A stretch of DNA of 29,373 bases from a bacterium. Its GTDB lineage: Bacteria > Patescibacteriota > Minisyncoccia > Phycocordibacterales > UBA918. The notes below the pieces were generated by a model. That model did no database searches, was not told the origin of the DNA, and saw nothing but the letters and a program-made list of their open reading frames with translations. Shown here piece by piece: positions 28,864 through 29,373 of this stretch (positions within the stretch are counted from its first letter, which is position 1; every line of letters starts with the position of its first letter). The stretch lies in NCBI GenBank assembly GCA_027487145.1, contig JAIYEC010000051.1, forward strand, positions 1 through 29,373, in the 5' to 3' direction. The translations under genes were made by a program, and so were the position numbers.

Positions 28864-29130
28864 TTAGCGCTTAAGTCCGAGCTTTTTGATGAGTGAGGCG
28901 TATGCCTTTTCATCTTTTTGTTCGAGGTACTTGAGGTGCTTGCGACGATCTGCCACCATTTGGAGAAGACCGCGACGTGAGTGGAAATCTTTCTTGTGCT
29001 TTCGTAGGTGGTTAGAAAGTTCCTCAATCTGTCGGGTGAGTAGTCCAACCTGCGCTTCAGCAGATCCGGTATCACCCTCATGACGAGCAACATTCTTAAG
29101 TACGTTCTTTTTAATTTGCTTAGATAGCAT
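28864..29130 (-). CDS. rpsO: 30S ribosomal protein S15
   Basis: An 88-residue primary binding protein of the 16S rRNA central domain. The family motif is 'HEGDTGSAEAQVGLLTRQIEELSNHLRKHKKDFHSRRGLL', here with SAEAQV where most species have SPEVQV. It ends 'YASLIKKLGLKR', as usual. It starts with the ATG at 29130. It is followed by a terminator, then the NYN gene and pnp, a variant of the rpsO-pnp arrangement of other bacteria. The leader is about 87 bases from a well-formed promoter, and may allow S15 to control its own synthesis. Confidence 0.97.
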   Translation of the reverse strand: MLSKQIKKNVLKNVARHEGDTGSAEAQVGLLTRQIEELSNHLRKHKKDFHSRRGLLQMVADRRKHLKYLEQKDEKAYASLIKKLGLKR

Positions 29131-29223
29131 AGGTTTAAATTAGTTACGCAACCGGTCGTATAGATACTACCCACAATGAGAGTTACCACCTGGTGCGGTC
29201 GATTACCTGCGAAGGTTGTAATT

Positions 29224-29252
29224 ACTATAGCACAAATTAATTGAAATTGCAA
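29224..29252 (-). promoter_or_regulatory. rpsO promoter
   Basis: On the minus strand TTGCAA (29252-29247), 17 bases, TATAGT (29229-29224), with TGC directly before the -10. Start near 29217, giving an 87-base leader (29131-29217) that can form several hairpins (e.g. TACG/CGTA around ACCGGTTG, and CAACC with GGTTG). The only other content of 29131-29313 is the xer promoter. Confidence 0.7.
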
Positions 29253-29298
29253 GATTACAAAACGTGTTACACACTTAGTCAAAACAGAGGTTTTCTCT

Positions 29299-29307
29299 TG
29301 CTATACT
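29299..29307 (+). promoter_or_regulatory. Extended -10 element of the Xer gene
   Basis: TGCTATACT, six bases before the ATG at 29314. Transcription would start at or next to the ATG (leaderless). Confidence 0.6.
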
Positions 29308-29313
29308 AGTGTC

Positions 29314-29373
29314 ATGAAAGATTTGGTGGAACTGAAACGACAATTTCTTGAGTACCTGGAAATTGAAAGGGGC
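29314..29373 (+). CDS. Xer-type tyrosine recombinase, N-terminal fragment (runs off the window)
   Basis: The first 20 codons, MKDLVELKRQFLEYLEIERG, are read in full. This is the usual beginning of XerC/XerD N-terminal SAM-like (core-binding) domains ('...FL.YLe.erGlS..T...Y..DL'). XerC/D resolve chromosome dimers at dif. The catalytic domain lies beyond the window, so the subtype cannot be told, and a phage-type integrase is possible. The upstream extended -10 supports the start. Confidence 0.65.
   Translation, partial: MKDLVELKRQFLEYLEIERG

Noticed and set aside
28818..29282. 154-codon minus-strand frame over rpsO
   Set aside because: It is an out-of-frame shadow of the unmistakable rpsO gene.
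1..29373. Alternative genetic code with TGA as glycine
   Set aside because: TGA ends the PrgI and Ig-like genes inside ATGA stop/start overlaps, and no recognised protein contains an in-frame TGA.
29314..29373. Mobile-element integrase marking an island border
   Set aside because: Only 20 codons are visible. Placement beside rpsO and the sequence fit a housekeeping Xer recombinase, and no att-like repeats were seen.

Overview
The window looks like a chromosomal segment of a Patescibacteria / Candidate Phyla Radiation bacterium, most likely of the Parcubacteria (Paceibacteria) type. This is inferred from several features: the compact PrgI / split-VirB4 / VirB6-like operon next to core genes, a very short DciA-like protein, large membrane-anchored proteins with no recognisable family, tight gene packing, and an absence of recF/gyrB beside dnaN. 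The genetic code is standard: TGA ends several genes in ATGA stop/start overlaps, so this is not a TGA-as-glycine lineage. No rRNA, tRNA, CRISPR array, insertion sequence or prophage is visible.

Layout. (1) 1-883: 3' end of a class A penicillin-binding protein. (2) 886-5537: the replication-origin neighbourhood. A DciA-like gene, dnaN and dnaA lie on the minus strand and rpmH, rnpA and yidC on the plus strand, diverging from a region with DnaA boxes. More box-like sites lie between dnaA and dnaN, so the origin may be bipartite. (3) 5534-17839: an eleven-gene minus-strand cluster resembling a stripped-down type IV secretion/pilus machine. It holds a calcium-loop membrane protein, a secreted helical protein, a VirB6/TrbL-like polytopic protein, an unknown soluble protein, PrgI, a VirB4 ATPase split into two genes, an unknown three-helix membrane protein, an Ig-like secreted protein, a membrane-anchored propeller-like protein, and a VirB2-like protein with an eight-cysteine tail. 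No relaxase, coupling protein or VirB11 is present in the window. (4) 17903-20713: rsmA (ksgA) and a UvrD/PcrA helicase. (5) 20714-22065: a 380-base non-coding leader and a LysM/M23 peptidase with no normal start codon. (6) 22107-25842: a ComM/YifB ATPase, a DksA/TraR-like zinc-finger protein and a large proline-rich membrane protein. (7) 25921-29130: pnp, an NYN-domain putative nuclease and rpsO, i.e. the classic rpsO-pnp pair with a nuclease gene inserted. (8) 29314-end: the start of a Xer-type tyrosine recombinase.

Regulation. Many genes have an extended -10 element (TGnTATAcT-like) only 5-8 bases before the start codon, which suggests leaderless mRNAs. Exceptions are dnaA, rpmH and rpsO, which have recognisable -35 elements and true leaders. 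Transcription units commonly end in near-perfect hairpins with four-base loops, several of which contain the stop codon. The most interesting parts are the reduced T4SS-like operon, the origin architecture, and the structured leaders before pnp, rpsO and the peptidase gene.
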